From NCBI RefSeq assembly GCF_030372275.1, contig NZ_JAUDDJ010000002.1: a stretch of 64,000 nucleotides of DNA; one strand, given 5' to 3'. This document shows positions 50,497 to 60,048 of this stretch, in pieces. The translations under genes were made by a program, and so were the position numbers. The DNA is from Lawsonibacter sp900766145. GTDB taxonomy: Bacteria; Bacillota; Clostridia; Oscillospirales; Oscillospiraceae. Position 1 is the stretch's first letter, and each line of letters opens with the position of its first letter. The notes beneath the pieces were generated by a model. That model made no database searches and was not told the DNA's origin. It saw only the letters and a program-made list of their open reading frames with translations.

Positions 50497-50861
50497 CCAC
50501 AACTCAGGCCATTGCAGCCATCGCAGTCATGGCCGTTGTCACCTTTTTGACCCGTGCCCTCCCCTTCCTGCTCTTTGATCATGGCGACCATCCTCCCAAG
50601 CTGGTTCTGTATCTGGGCCGGGTCCTCCCCCCCGCCGTCATCGCCATGCTTATCATCTACTGCCTTAAGAGCAACATCCTGGCGGTAGAGGCCAACCTCA
50701 CCTCCCTGCTGGACCCGGCGGTGCTCAGCCAGTGGCTGCCCGCTCTGCTGGCGGTAGCCGTGGTGGTCATCCTCCACATCTGGAAGCACAACAATCTGCT
50801 GTCTATCTTCGGCGGCACCATCCTGTACATGTTCCTGGTACAGGCCGTATTTGTTTCGTAA
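50490..50861 (+). CDS. azlD: AzlD family branched-chain amino acid exporter, small subunit
   Basis: The 123-residue partner of AzlC has four helices, with VVTFLTRALPFLLFD near the start and YLGRVLPPAVIAMLIIYCL, both typical of AzlD. The ATG at 50490 follows AAAGGAGGAATCGGT and overlaps the end of azlC. An upstream extension of the frame is not homologous. Confidence 0.92.
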   Translation: MLTTTQAIAAIAVMAVVTFLTRALPFLLFDHGDHPPKLVLYLGRVLPPAVIAMLIIYCLKSNILAVEANLTSLLDPAVLSQWLPALLAVAVVVILHIWKHNNLLSIFGGTILYMFLVQAVFVS

Positions 50862-50871
50862 AATTTTAAGT

Positions 50872-50910
50872 AAAAAGGCCCCTCTGACACACGGTCAGAG
50901 GGGCCTTTTA
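50872..50910. terminator. Bidirectional terminator between azlD and dnaE
   Basis: The 17-base arms AAAAAGGCCCCTCTGAC (50872-50888) and GTCAGAGGGGCCTTTTA (50894-50910) pair over nearly their full length around a 5-nt loop, and A/T tracts lie on both sides. Confidence 0.92.
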
Positions 50911-50968
50911 TTTATCTTATCACTATCATATATCCAAACATTCTATATTATATAAAGGTAACAACGTG

Positions 50969-53900
50969 CTATTTGACCACCACATTTTCCTCTCCCAACC
51001 GCTCCTTCAGGTCCTGAATGAGGGCCGGGTGGATGAGGCACCGGGCACCGTAGCGCTTTTTGGTATCCTCAAAATACAGTACCGCCTGCCCCTCTCCTGG
51101 GAAAAAGGACAGCACCAGCTGTACCTTCCGCATCCTGGGGTCCTGACGGCTGGGCATGCGGATATAGAGTCTGGGCTCCTTCTCCTGGGGGGCTTCGTTC
51201 TGATTTAAGGGGACGATGGTGTCCACCATGATCTGGGGCTCCTTCTCATCCCGCACCGAGATCCGTCCGGTGACCAGCACCGCGTTGTTTTCCCGGATGT
51301 ATCCCCCGCTCTCTCCCAGCACCCGGGAGAAGCAGATGAGCTCCATGGAGGCGGTGTCGTCCTCCAAATTCACATAGGCCATGAGGGTGTTGCTGCGGGT
51401 AGTACGGGTCTTGTAGGTAGCAATTACTCCTGCCACCGTCACCCGCTCCCCGTCCCGGAAGCGCTGGGGGCCCTCCTCCCCGTCAAAGTCGTTGAGGATG
51501 GAACCAATGGTCACCGCCCCCTTCTTCCGGGCAATCTCCCGGTAGGCGTCCATGGGGTGGCCGGTGAGATACAGGCCGGTAACCTCCTTCTCCATGGTCA
51601 TCAGCTCCTGGGGGGTGTACTCGGGAATATCGGGCAGGTGGAGGGCAGGCAGTGGGGTGCTCTCCCCCTCTCCCCCACCGAAGCCAAACAGGTCCATCTG
51701 GCCCTCCACATTTCGCTTGCGGCTGGCGGCAATGCCATCCAGCACCTGGCCGAACACCTGCATCAGCTGGGAGCGGCGGCATCCCATGCGGTCAAAGGCA
51801 CCCGCCTTGATGAGACTCTCCAGCACCCGCCGGTTCAGGTCGTGATCAAACATGCGGTCGCAGAAGTCCATAAAGTCTGTAAAGGGACCGTGCTTGACCC
51901 GTTCCTCCAGCATGGCGTTCATCACGTTCCGGCCTACGCCCTTCAGGGCAGCCAGACCAAACCGGATGCCCTGGGGAGAAACCGTGAAGTTGGTCTCCGA
52001 CTCGTTCACGTCGGGGGGCAGCAACTGGATGTTCCACTCCTTGCACTCGGCGATGTACTCGGCCACCTTCTCGCTGGAGTCCAGCACCGAGGTGAGCAGC
52101 GCCGCCATATACTCCTTGGGGTGGTGACACTTGAACCAGGCGGTCTGATAGGCCACCAGGGCATAGCACACCGCGTGGGCCTTGTTGAAGGCGTAGTTGG
52201 CAAAGTCGTAGATCTCGTCGTAGATGCTCTGGGCCACGTTCTCCGGGATACCGTTGGCGGCGCAGCCGGCGATGTTCCGCTCCGGATCGCCGTGGAGGAA
52301 GGTCTCCCGCTCCTTCTCAATGTCCTTAACCTTCTTTTTGGACATGGCCCGGCGCACCATGTCGGCCTGGCCCAGGGAGTAGCCGCCCAGCTGCTGGAAG
52401 ATCTGGATAACCTGCTCCTGGTAGACAATGCAGCCATAGGTGTTGGACAGGATGGGCACCAGAGAGGGGTGCTTGTAGGTCACCTTCTCCGGGTTGTTCT
52501 TGCAGGAGATGAACCGGGGAATGGATTCCATCGGGCCGGGACGGTAGAGGGCCACGATGGCGGTGAGGTCCTCAATGCTGTGGGGCTTGAGGCCCACACA
52601 CACTCCCGTCATACCCGAGGACTCCATCTGGAACACGCCGGAGGTGCGCCCCTCGGAGATCATCCGGAAGGTGGCTTCATCGTCCTCGGGGATGTTGTGG
52701 ATGTCAAAGTCCGGCTCCTTGCGGCGCACCAGCTTCACCGCGTCATCCAGCACGGTGAGGTTGCGCAGACCCAGAAAGTCCATCTTTAAGAGGCCCAGCT
52801 CCTCCAGGGTCGTCATGATATACTGGGTGACCACCAGGTCGTCGTTTTTGGCCAGGGGCACATAGTCGCTCACCGGGCGGCTGGTGATGACCACGCCGGC
52901 GGCGTGGGTGGAGGTATTCCGTGGCATGCCCTCGATGGCCATAGCGGTGTCGATGAGCTTTTTCACCTGAGGACTGCTGTCGTAGGACTCCTTAAACTGC
53001 TTGGACAGCTTCAGGGCCTCCTCCAGGGTGATGTGCAGCGCTCCCGGGCCGCTGGGAATCTGTTTGGCAATGACGTCCACATCGGCGTAGGGCATGTTCA
53101 GCACCCGGCCCACGTCCCGCACCGCTGCCCGGGCGGCCATGGTACCGAAGGTAACGATCTGGGCCACATGGTCCGCACCGTACTTTTGGGCTACGTAGTC
53201 GATGACCTCCTGGCGGCGGCGGATGCAGAAGTCGATATCGATATCGGGCATGGTAACACGCTCGGGGTTGAGGAAGCGCTCGAAGTACAGGTTATATTTC
53301 ATGGGGTCCAGGTCGGTAATGTTCAGGCAGTAGGACACCATGGAGCCCGCCGCCGAGCCGCGCCCCGGTCCCACCGGGATGCCGTTGCCCTTGGCGTAGG
53401 CAATAAAGTCAGAGACAATGAGGAAGTAATCCACAAAGCCCATCTTGCGGATCATGGCCATCTCATAGTCCAGCTGCTTGCGGTACTCCGGAGGCTGGTC
53501 CGGATAGCGCCAGGCGAATCCATCCAGACAGAGCTTTTCAAAGTAGGCGTAGCCGTCGCTCCACCCCTCGGGCAGCTGGAAGTGGGGCAGGTGGTACTTG
53601 CCGAAGGTGAAGTCCACGTTACAAAGTTCCGCGATCTTCGCCGTGTTGTCCAGGGCTTCCCGGGGGAAGAGGGCGGCCATCTCCTCCTCGCTCTTGACGT
53701 AGAACTCCTGGGTCTCAAACTTCATCCGCCCCGGGTCGTCCACCGTCTTGCCCATCTGGATGCACATGAGGATATCCTGCATCTCCGCGTCCTCCCGGCG
53801 CAGGTAGTGGGCGTCGTTGGTGCACACCAGGGGGATACCCGTCTCCTCGTGGAGGCGCAGAATCCCCTCATTTACCTTCTTCTGGGCAGGGATATTGTGG

Positions 53901-54433
53901 TCCTGGAGCTCCAGGTAGTAGCCGTCCTCCCCAAAGAGCTCCCGCATTTCTAAAGCAACTTTCTTGGCCTTGTCATAGTCCCCGGCCATCAGCAGCTTGG
54001 GAATCTCGCCGCCCAGGCAGGCGGACAGGGCGATGAGTCCCCCGCAGTGCTCCCGCAGCAGGTCCAGGTCAATGCGGGGCTTGATGTAAAAGCCCTCCAA
54101 AAAGCCCTGGGAGACCATGTAGGACAGGTTGCGGTAGCCCTCCTCGTTACGGCACAGCAGCACCAGGTGTGAGAAGGCGGCGTCATACTCGTGGACCTTC
54201 TGAAAGCGGGTTCGGCCACGGGGCGCTACATAGACCTCACAGCCGATGATGGGCTTAATGCCCGCCCCCTTGCAGGCCCGGTAGAAGTCGATGACGCCAT
54301 ACATGACTCCGTGGTCGGTGATGGCTACCGCCTCCTGGCCCAGGTCTTTCACCCGCTGCACCAGCTTTTGGATGCGGCAGGCCCCGTCCAGCAGGGAAAA
54401 TTCCGTATGAAGATGCAGGTGGACAAAGGACAT
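50969..54433 (-). CDS. dnaE: DNA polymerase III alpha subunit (DnaE)
   Basis: The 1154-residue replicative polymerase starts with a PHP domain (FVHLHLHTEFSLLDGACRI). The palm has GPGRGSAAGSMVSYCL and the catalytic MPDIDIDFC. A DFLGLRNLTVLDD finger region, YQEQVIQI, a helix-hairpin-helix near 840-900 and a C-terminal OB fold (VTVAGVIATYKTRTT) follow. It is DnaE-type, not PolC. It is the last gene of the murB-rapZ-yvcK-whiA-vanZ-dnaE run, 16 bases behind vanZ. Confidence 0.97.
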   Translation of the reverse strand: MSFVHLHLHTEFSLLDGACRIQKLVQRVKDLGQEAVAITDHGVMYGVIDFYRACKGAGIKPIIGCEVYVAPRGRTRFQKVHEYDAAFSHLVLLCRNEEGYRNLSYMVSQGFLEGFYIKPRIDLDLLREHCGGLIALSACLGGEIPKLLMAGDYDKAKKVALEMRELFGEDGYYLELQDHNIPAQKKVNEGILRLHEETGIPLVCTNDAHYLRREDAEMQDILMCIQMGKTVDDPGRMKFETQEFYVKSEEEMAALFPREALDNTAKIAELCNVDFTFGKYHLPHFQLPEGWSDGYAYFEKLCLDGFAWRYPDQPPEYRKQLDYEMAMIRKMGFVDYFLIVSDFIAYAKGNGIPVGPGRGSAAGSMVSYCLNITDLDPMKYNLYFERFLNPERVTMPDIDIDFCIRRRQEVIDYVAQKYGADHVAQIVTFGTMAARAAVRDVGRVLNMPYADVDVIAKQIPSGPGALHITLEEALKLSKQFKESYDSSPQVKKLIDTAMAIEGMPRNTSTHAAGVVITSRPVSDYVPLAKNDDLVVTQYIMTTLEELGLLKMDFLGLRNLTVLDDAVKLVRRKEPDFDIHNIPEDDEATFRMISEGRTSGVFQMESSGMTGVCVGLKPHSIEDLTAIVALYRPGPMESIPRFISCKNNPEKVTYKHPSLVPILSNTYGCIVYQEQVIQIFQQLGGYSLGQADMVRRAMSKKKVKDIEKERETFLHGDPERNIAGCAANGIPENVAQSIYDEIYDFANYAFNKAHAVCYALVAYQTAWFKCHHPKEYMAALLTSVLDSSEKVAEYIAECKEWNIQLLPPDVNESETNFTVSPQGIRFGLAALKGVGRNVMNAMLEERVKHGPFTDFMDFCDRMFDHDLNRRVLESLIKAGAFDRMGCRRSQLMQVFGQVLDGIAASRKRNVEGQMDLFGFGGGEGESTPLPALHLPDIPEYTPQELMTMEKEVTGLYLTGHPMDAYREIARKKGAVTIGSILNDFDGEEGPQRFRDGERVTVAGVIATYKTRTTRSNTLMAYVNLEDDTASMELICFSRVLGESGGYIRENNAVLVTGRISVRDEKEPQIMVDTIVPLNQNEAPQEKEPRLYIRMPSRQDPRMRKVQLVLSFFPGEGQAVLYFEDTKKRYGARCLIHPALIQDLKERLGEENVVVK

Positions 54434-54449
54434 AGGATCCTCTCTTTCT

Positions 54450-55076
54450 CTATTGCGCCCGCTTTTTCTCCCAGTGGGCGTGGATCATCTGGCAGGTACG
54501 GACAAAGATATAGCCCAGCACCCCGCCGATGAAGTTTAAAATGGCGTCATCCACGTCGGCGGCTCCGGTAGCAGTGCGCCACTGGAGGCACTCCACCGCC
54601 ACGGGGATGACGGCCAGCAGCGGAATGGTCAGCCAAAACCGGCGCAGGGGCCGGAACAGGGCAGGCAGCAGCACCCCCATGGGCGCCATAATGACTACAT
54701 TGCCCAGGAGATTGAAAATGCTCACGTGGCTGCCCGTGTTGCGGTAGTAGCGGATATAGTTGCGGATGGTGTGGAAGGGTTCCAGGTTGATGTTGCCGCC
54801 CCAGCCCCGGTCCATGTGGAACAGGCCGCCGAAAAACAGCAGCACCGACAAGATGGCCAGGTAGTAGGCCAGAAACACCCACAGCGCCCCCCGCAGGTAG
54901 CGCCGTCGGGCATCCCCCCGGGGCAGCTCCCACAGCCGCAGAGCCACTCCGATCCCTGCCACCAGCACGGTGATCACCGGCACCGACACCTGGGTCCACA
55001 GGCTTAGGCGGTCCCCCAGCAGCAGCCAGGCCAAATTCAGGGCCGCGGCCGCACCGTAACAGATCAGGTGGATCAT
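54450..55076 (-). CDS. VanZ family membrane protein
   Basis: The 208-residue protein has five hydrophobic segments and the VanZ-like domain, with NLEPFHTIRNYIRYY, FNLLGNVVIMAPMGVLLP and ATGAADVDDAILNFIGGVLGY-type motifs. VanZ proteins give low-level teicoplanin resistance in enterococci; most chromosomal homologues have no known role. The ATG at 55076 overlaps the whiA stop as ATGA, so it is coupled to whiA. Confidence 0.88.
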   Translation of the reverse strand: MIHLICYGAAAALNLAWLLLGDRLSLWTQVSVPVITVLVAGIGVALRLWELPRGDARRRYLRGALWVFLAYYLAILSVLLFFGGLFHMDRGWGGNINLEPFHTIRNYIRYYRNTGSHVSIFNLLGNVVIMAPMGVLLPALFRPLRRFWLTIPLLAVIPVAVECLQWRTATGAADVDDAILNFIGGVLGYIFVRTCQMIHAHWEKKRAQ

Positions 55077-55975
55077 GGCTCGGCCTTCTCTTTTCCGCCC
55101 AGCTCCACCAGCTTGCGCAGGCGGTGGTTCAGGGCGGACTTGGTGATGGGCGGGTCGCACAGCTGGGCCAGCTGGGACAGGGTGTCCTCCGGGTTAGCCA
55201 TGCGCAGGCGGGCGGTCTCCTGGAGCTTGTCGGGCAGCTTATCCAGCAGCCCCTGGCGCTCCAGATTTCGGATGGCCTCCAGCTGGCTCTGGGCGGCCTC
55301 CACCGCCTTATCCAGGTTGGCTGCGTCGCAGTTGACCCGGCGGTTAACGCTCCCCCGCAGGTTCTTCTCCAGCTTGGTGTTCATGATCTCCATGGCCGCC
55401 ACCGGCGCGCCCACGGCGGTAAGAAAGTCCTCAATGTACTCGCTCTGTTTAAAGTAGATGACGCTGTTTCCCTTCCGTGCGGCGGCCTTGGGGGTAAAGT
55501 CACACTCCCGCATGAGAGCCAGCATCTCCCGGCTCACATTCTGATGGGAGGTGGTCAGCTCCAGGTGGTAGCCCTTCTTAGGGTCGGTCACCGAGCCCCC
55601 CGCCAGGAAAGCCCCCCGGAAGAAGGACATACGGCAGCAGGGCTCCTCCAGGACGGCAAAGTTGATATGCAGGGCCACAGCCTCCCCCTCCGCGCCGTAG
55701 GTCTGGCGGATGGTTTGCAGCTTTTTCGGGTCCTGAATGGAGAAAATATGCTTTCCCTCCCCCTGGGGAAGGCGGTCAAAAGTGATTTTAAAGGCCTTTT
55801 TGAACAGCAGGGGCAGCCGCTGGGCAAAGGCGTCGTGTTCGGTGACAATCCGCACCTCCCCGCCGGTAAAGGTGTTGCAGTACAGCAGCACCCCGTAGGC
55901 CTCCGCCTGGGCGCAGCACTTGCGGTGCAGCTCCCCCCGGCACAGCTCGTTTTTTACCTCGCCTCCAAAGGTCAT
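55073..55975 (-). CDS. whiA: DNA-binding protein WhiA
   Basis: The 300-residue protein has an N-terminal LAGLIDADG-like domain (FGGEVKNELCRGELHRKCC to FFRGAFLAGGSVTDPKKGYHLE) and a C-terminal helix-turn-helix (TLSQLAQLCDPPITKSALNHRLRKLVEL). It is needed for sporulation in Streptomyces and for cell division in Bacillus. I choose the ATG at 55975 behind GAGGAG rather than a GTG three codons earlier. Its neighbours yvcK and rapZ are the conserved partners. Confidence 0.95.
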   Translation of the reverse strand: MTFGGEVKNELCRGELHRKCCAQAEAYGVLLYCNTFTGGEVRIVTEHDAFAQRLPLLFKKAFKITFDRLPQGEGKHIFSIQDPKKLQTIRQTYGAEGEAVALHINFAVLEEPCCRMSFFRGAFLAGGSVTDPKKGYHLELTTSHQNVSREMLALMRECDFTPKAAARKGNSVIYFKQSEYIEDFLTAVGAPVAAMEIMNTKLEKNLRGSVNRRVNCDAANLDKAVEAAQSQLEAIRNLERQGLLDKLPDKLQETARLRMANPEDTLSQLAQLCDPPITKSALNHRLRKLVELGGKEKAEP

Positions 55976-55980
55976 GGTGT

Positions 55981-57021
55981 TCACTCCTCGATGATATAGC
56001 GGTTCTTCCCCCGGAAGATGCGCATGGCCCGCTGGCGGTAGATATCCAGCACCGCCTCGGCCAGCTTATCCGGGTCATGGCGGGCAAAGTCGCCCTTCTC
56101 CCGGGCTACCGGGCGCTCCACCAGCTCCAGGCCCATGGCGGCAATGCGCTCCCGGTCCACTACCAGGGGCACCGCTCCTTCCTCTTCATAGCGGCCCAGC
56201 AGATTTTCGGGCACGGGGGCACAGTTGGCCAGACACAGGTCCACCATCCCCGGCGCGCCGTGCTCCATGAGGGCCTGGACGTGGTCGGCGGCGGTGTACC
56301 CCTCGGTCTCGCCGTCCTGGGTCATAATGTTGCAGATGTAAATTTTCAGGGCATCGGTCTCCGCGATAGCCTGGGGCACCCCTTCCACCAGCAGGTTGGG
56401 GATGACGCTGGTGTAAAGGCTTCCCGGCCCCAGCAGGATGAGGTCGGCATCCCGAATAGCCTCCAGAGCGGAGGGCAGGGGCTCGGGCTTGGCAGGGATC
56501 AGATTCACATGGTGGATGCGGCAGTCCTGCTGCTTTTTAAAGTCGCAGATTTTGGACTCCCCCACCACCTGAGAGCCGTTTTCAAACACCGCCTCCAGCT
56601 GTACGTCCGCACTAGTGACAGGGATGACCTGGCCGGTGATGGCCAAAACCTGGCTCATCTGGCGCACCGCCTCCTCAAAGGAGCCGGTGACTCCGTTGAG
56701 GGCGGCCAGAATCAGATTACCAAAGGACTGTCCAGCCAGCACGCCGTCGGAAAAACGGTAGGTGAGCAGACGCTCCATAATGGGCTCCGTGTTGGCCAGA
56801 GACTCCATACAGTGGCGGATATCCCCGGGCGGAGGCATCCCGATATCCCGCCGGAGCATGCCGGAGCCGCCCCCATCGTCGGCCACCGTCACGACCGCGG
56901 TGAGGTTTTTGGTATATTTTTTTAATCCTCGCAGCATGGTAGAAAGGCCGGTGCCGCCGCCGATGGCGACGATCTTGGGCCCTCGCTCCCAAAGCTGGGT
57001 GTTGGGGATGGCGTCCAGCAT
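55981..57021 (-). CDS. yvcK: YvcK/CofD-like UDP-GlcNAc-binding protein (gluconeogenesis factor)
   Basis: The 346-residue protein has the CofD-like Rossmann fold with VAIGGGTGLSTMLRGLKKYT, VTVADDGGGSGMLRRDIGMPPPGD and ILLGPGSLYTSVIPNLLV. Relatives bind UDP-GlcNAc and control carbon flow into the cell wall during growth on gluconeogenic substrates. A C-terminal extension follows near ARHDPDKLAEAVL. The start at 57021 follows GGAGGCATTTGTT. Confidence 0.95.
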   Translation of the reverse strand: MLDAIPNTQLWERGPKIVAIGGGTGLSTMLRGLKKYTKNLTAVVTVADDGGGSGMLRRDIGMPPPGDIRHCMESLANTEPIMERLLTYRFSDGVLAGQSFGNLILAALNGVTGSFEEAVRQMSQVLAITGQVIPVTSADVQLEAVFENGSQVVGESKICDFKKQQDCRIHHVNLIPAKPEPLPSALEAIRDADLILLGPGSLYTSVIPNLLVEGVPQAIAETDALKIYICNIMTQDGETEGYTAADHVQALMEHGAPGMVDLCLANCAPVPENLLGRYEEEGAVPLVVDRERIAAMGLELVERPVAREKGDFARHDPDKLAEAVLDIYRQRAMRIFRGKNRYIIEE

Positions 57022-57047
57022 AACAAATGCCTCCTTCTAGGACAAGA

Positions 57048-57908
57048 TCAGTTGTGCCCCATGTCCCGGTGGCTCTCAGTTACCGGGAAGCCCTGCCCGG
57101 CCACAAACTGGGCCAGAGCGTGGGCCACAGCCACCGAGCGGTGGTGTCCCCCGGTACAGCCCACGGCAATGGTCAGGGAGGTCTTTCCCTCCTCGGCATA
57201 CCGTGGCAGCAGATAGCTCACGAAATCGCTGAGGCGCTTGAGAAATTCATCACTCTGCGGATTGGAAAACACGTAGCCCCGCACCCCCTCATCCAGGCCG
57301 GTGAGACCCCGCAGCTCCGGAACGTAGTAGGGGTTGGGCAGAAAGCGCACATCAAAGACCAGGTCGGCCTCCATAGGTACTCCGTGCTTGAAGCCGAAGG
57401 ACAGCACGTGCACCTCCATTTTTCCCTCTTCCGTTCCTTTGGAAAAGAGGGACAGGAGCTTGCTGCGCAGCTGCCCCAGGGTCAGACCGGTGGTATCCAC
57501 GATCCAGTCCGCCCGCTCCCGCAGGGGAGAGAGCACCTGCCGCTCCATCTCAATGGCCTGCTCCAGGGAAGCACACTCCTCCCCCAGGGGATGGACCCGT
57601 CGGGTCTCCTTATAGCGCTTAATGATAGTAGCATCCGAGGCGTCCATAAACAGGATACGGTAGCTGCACTTCATGGCCGTCAAACGGTCCAGAGCCTGAA
57701 ACAGGCCCTCAAAATTGGTGCCGCCCCGGATATCAGTGACCAGTACCACCCGGTCGTACTCCCCGTTTCCCCCCATGCCCAGCTCGGCAAATTTAGGGAT
57801 CAGGGGGACGGGCAGGTTATCCACACAAAAATAGCCCAGGTCCTCCATCACCGAGGCCGCCCGGCTCTTTCCCGCCCCGGACAGGCCGGAAATAATCAAA
57901 AACTCCAC
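57048..57908 (-). CDS. rapZ: RNase adapter / nucleotide-binding protein RapZ
   Basis: The 286-residue protein has the P-loop IISGLSGAGKSRAASVMEDLG and the family's SFGFKHG, FDVRFLPNPY and AVGCTGGHHRSVAVA motifs. In E. coli it controls GlmZ RNA decay and senses glucosamine-6-phosphate; in Gram-positives its role is less clear. I choose the GTG at 57908 (MEFLIISG) because GAGG lies 9 bases before it; the longer frame to 58004 runs into murB. Confidence 0.93.
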   Translation of the reverse strand: MEFLIISGLSGAGKSRAASVMEDLGYFCVDNLPVPLIPKFAELGMGGNGEYDRVVLVTDIRGGTNFEGLFQALDRLTAMKCSYRILFMDASDATIIKRYKETRRVHPLGEECASLEQAIEMERQVLSPLRERADWIVDTTGLTLGQLRSKLLSLFSKGTEEGKMEVHVLSFGFKHGVPMEADLVFDVRFLPNPYYVPELRGLTGLDEGVRGYVFSNPQSDEFLKRLSDFVSYLLPRYAEEGKTSLTIAVGCTGGHHRSVAVAHALAQFVAGQGFPVTESHRDMGHN

Positions 57909-57966
57909 AAACACACACCTCAAGTTTTCTCTCTCTGGGGACCATCTCCCCTGTGCCGCCCGGCTC

Positions 57967-58878
57967 TCACCCCAGCCGGCGCACCTCCATCTCCAGCTCC
58001 ACACCCGTCTGCTCCCGCACCCGGCGCTGGACCTCCTTCACCAGGGCCAGCACGTCCGCACAGGTGGCGCCTCCCCGGTTGATGACAAAGCCCGCGTGTT
58101 TCTCCGACACCTGAGCTCCGCCCACCGTGAAGCCCTTCAGGCCGCACTGGTCAATGAGGGCAGCAGCGAAGTAGCCCTGGGGCCGCTTGAACATGGACCC
58201 GGCACTGGGATACTCCAGAGGCTGCTTGGACTTGCGCTTCTGGGCCAGCTCCGCCATTTGGGCACGGATTTCCTCCTCCTGCCCCGGCTCCAGCTCCAAC
58301 ACGGAGGAGAGGATCACGTCCTCTCCCTGGGAAAAGACGCTGTGGCGGTAGGAGAAGTCGTGCTCCTCCCCTACGATCTCCTTCACCGTGCCCTCAGGCG
58401 TGAGGCACCGGGTGCGGCGCACGACCTGCACCATCTCGCCTCCGTAGGCTCCGGCATTCATCATCACGGCGCCCCCCAGAGTGCCGGGAATGCCGCCGGC
58501 AAACTCCAGGCCGGTGAGGCCCTCCCCGGCCGCAAAGGAGGCCAGCCGGGCCAAAGTCACGCCCGCCCCGGCGGTGATCTCCCGCTCCCCGGTGCGCTCC
58601 AGGCGATTGAGCCCCGTCATATCCAGCACAAAGGCCTGCACGCCCTCATCGGCCACCAGCAGGTTGGACCCGTTGCCCAGCACCACCAGAGGGATCTGGC
58701 TCTCCCGGGCCAGCTTCACGCACGCCAGCACCTGCTCCTCGGTGGCGGGCCGGGCCATCAGGGCCGCCGGACCGCCGATGCGGAAGGTGGTGTGGCGGGC
58801 CATCAGCTCCTGTTTCAGCAGCTCCATATCGGGGCAGCAGTTCTTTAATTGATCAAACAACTGGTCAAATTGATCCAT
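57967..58878 (-). CDS. murB: UDP-N-acetylenolpyruvoylglucosamine reductase
   Basis: The 303-residue flavoenzyme is a type II MurB: TTFRIGGPAALMARP (FAD), LGNGSNLLVADEGV, GIPGTLGGAVMMNAGAYG, the catalytic Ser in PSAGSMFKRP and the C-terminal GGATCADVLALV. It reduces UDP-GlcNAc-enolpyruvate to UDP-MurNAc in peptidoglycan synthesis. The ATG at 58878 is supported by TTTGGAGG; the longer frame is non-homologous. It heads the transcript that includes rapZ, yvcK and whiA. Confidence 0.96.
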   Translation of the reverse strand: MDQFDQLFDQLKNCCPDMELLKQELMARHTTFRIGGPAALMARPATEEQVLACVKLARESQIPLVVLGNGSNLLVADEGVQAFVLDMTGLNRLERTGEREITAGAGVTLARLASFAAGEGLTGLEFAGGIPGTLGGAVMMNAGAYGGEMVQVVRRTRCLTPEGTVKEIVGEEHDFSYRHSVFSQGEDVILSSVLELEPGQEEEIRAQMAELAQKRKSKQPLEYPSAGSMFKRPQGYFAAALIDQCGLKGFTVGGAQVSEKHAGFVINRGGATCADVLALVKEVQRRVREQTGVELEMEVRRLG

Positions 58879-58984
58879 TGTGACCTCCAAATTCCTTGCG
58901 GATTTCAAATCAGAGAAATGGAATTGCGCGGCTGCCGCCGCGGGAATCAACCGATTTGCGGTTGATTCAGCAGACATTATTATA
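58879..58984 (-). promoter_or_regulatory. murB promoter and structured leader
   Basis: A consensus -10 TATAAT with an extended TGC lies at 58979-58984 on the minus strand; the -35 is poor. The leader contains a perfect 9-bp hairpin (AATCAACCG 58945-58953 with CGGTTGATT 58959-58967) and a second GC-rich stem (GCGGC/GCCGC near 58928-58942). Confidence 0.6.
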
Positions 58985-59036
58985 GCAAATTCCACCGCCA
59001 AATAAAATAGTACACCCGCAACTTTCCCAGACACAA

Positions 59037-59074
59037 ATTCCCCCGGCCGGAGCGCTTCCTCTGGCCGGGGGAAT
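59037..59074 (-). terminator. Hairpin behind the ROK glucokinase gene
   Basis: ATTCCCCCGGCC pairs perfectly with GGCCGGGGGAAT around 14 bases. The minus-strand tail has only TTTGTG, so it is a strong stem with a weak U-tract. Confidence 0.65.
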
Positions 59075-59097
59075 CCCATTTGGTTCACGCGGGAAAA

Positions 59098-60045
59098 TCA
59101 GAACATATTGCACAGCATGGCGGCACCCACCACACCTGCGTCATTGCCCAGGCTGGCCCGCTCGATGCGGGGCAGGTGGTCCTTGTCGAAGCTGCCCCGG
59201 TGGACCAGCTCCCGCAGGGGGTTGAGCAGCAGATCGTCGTCGGCGTTGCTGATACCACCGCCCAGACAGACGATCTCGGGGAAGAGCACGTTTACCAGGT
59301 TAATAAGGCCCATAGACAGGCCCTCCAGATAGCGGTCCAGAGCCTTGCGGGCGGTAGCGTCATTCTCACGCACCGCCTGGAAGGTGGTGCGGCCCTCCAG
59401 CTTGCGGGTATCCCCGTCGCACAGCTGCCACAGCAGGCTGTCCCGGTTGTACTCCATCTCCTCCCGGGTCAGACGGACCAGAGCGGTGGCAGAACCGTAC
59501 TGCTCCCAGCAGCCCAGATTTCCGCAGCCGCAGCGCACCCCGTTGGGGTGGATGATCATGTGGCCTGCCTCCATGCCGGCGCCGCCGTGACCGATGTAGA
59601 GCTTGCCGCCCCGAACCATGCCGCTGCCGATGCCGGTGCCCAGGGTAATGACCAGAGCGGGGTCAAAGCCCTTGGCAGAGCCTGCCCAGTACTCACCTAC
59701 CGCGGCGCAGTCGGCGTCGTTGCCCAGATAGACAGGGATCTTCAGATCCTCCTGGAAGATCTCCCGGAAGGGGGTGTTATAGAAGGGCATATTGGTGGTC
59801 TTGATGACCATACCTGTCTTATTGCTCACCAAGCCGGGCAGGCCCACGCCCGCCGCCTGGATCTCGGAGAGGGGGCAATCGGCCTCCTTGGCCGCCTGCA
59901 GGGACAGCTTGGCCAGCTGACGGGTCAGCTCTTCAGCCGTCATGCTCTTATCCACCGGGCAGGACGCCTTGTGCAGAATCTTACCGCTTTCGTCTACCAG
60001 TCCGGCCACCAGGTTGGTGCCGCCTACGTCAATTCCAATATACAT
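59098..60045 (-). CDS. glk: ROK family glucokinase
   Basis: The 315-residue kinase has the ATP-binding GIDVGGTNLVAGLVD, the zinc-finger CGCGNLGCWEQYGSATALVR of ROK sugar kinases, and LGTGIGSGMV and GNDADCAAVGEYW with the catalytic Asp. It phosphorylates glucose delivered by non-PTS routes. It lies 3 bases behind hprK, so both are probably co-transcribed. Other hexoses are possible substrates. Confidence 0.92.
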   Translation of the reverse strand: MYIGIDVGGTNLVAGLVDESGKILHKASCPVDKSMTAEELTRQLAKLSLQAAKEADCPLSEIQAAGVGLPGLVSNKTGMVIKTTNMPFYNTPFREIFQEDLKIPVYLGNDADCAAVGEYWAGSAKGFDPALVITLGTGIGSGMVRGGKLYIGHGGAGMEAGHMIIHPNGVRCGCGNLGCWEQYGSATALVRLTREEMEYNRDSLLWQLCDGDTRKLEGRTTFQAVRENDATARKALDRYLEGLSMGLINLVNVLFPEIVCLGGGISNADDDLLLNPLRELVHRGSFDKDHLPRIERASLGNDAGVVGAAMLCNMF

Positions 60046-60048
60046 TGT

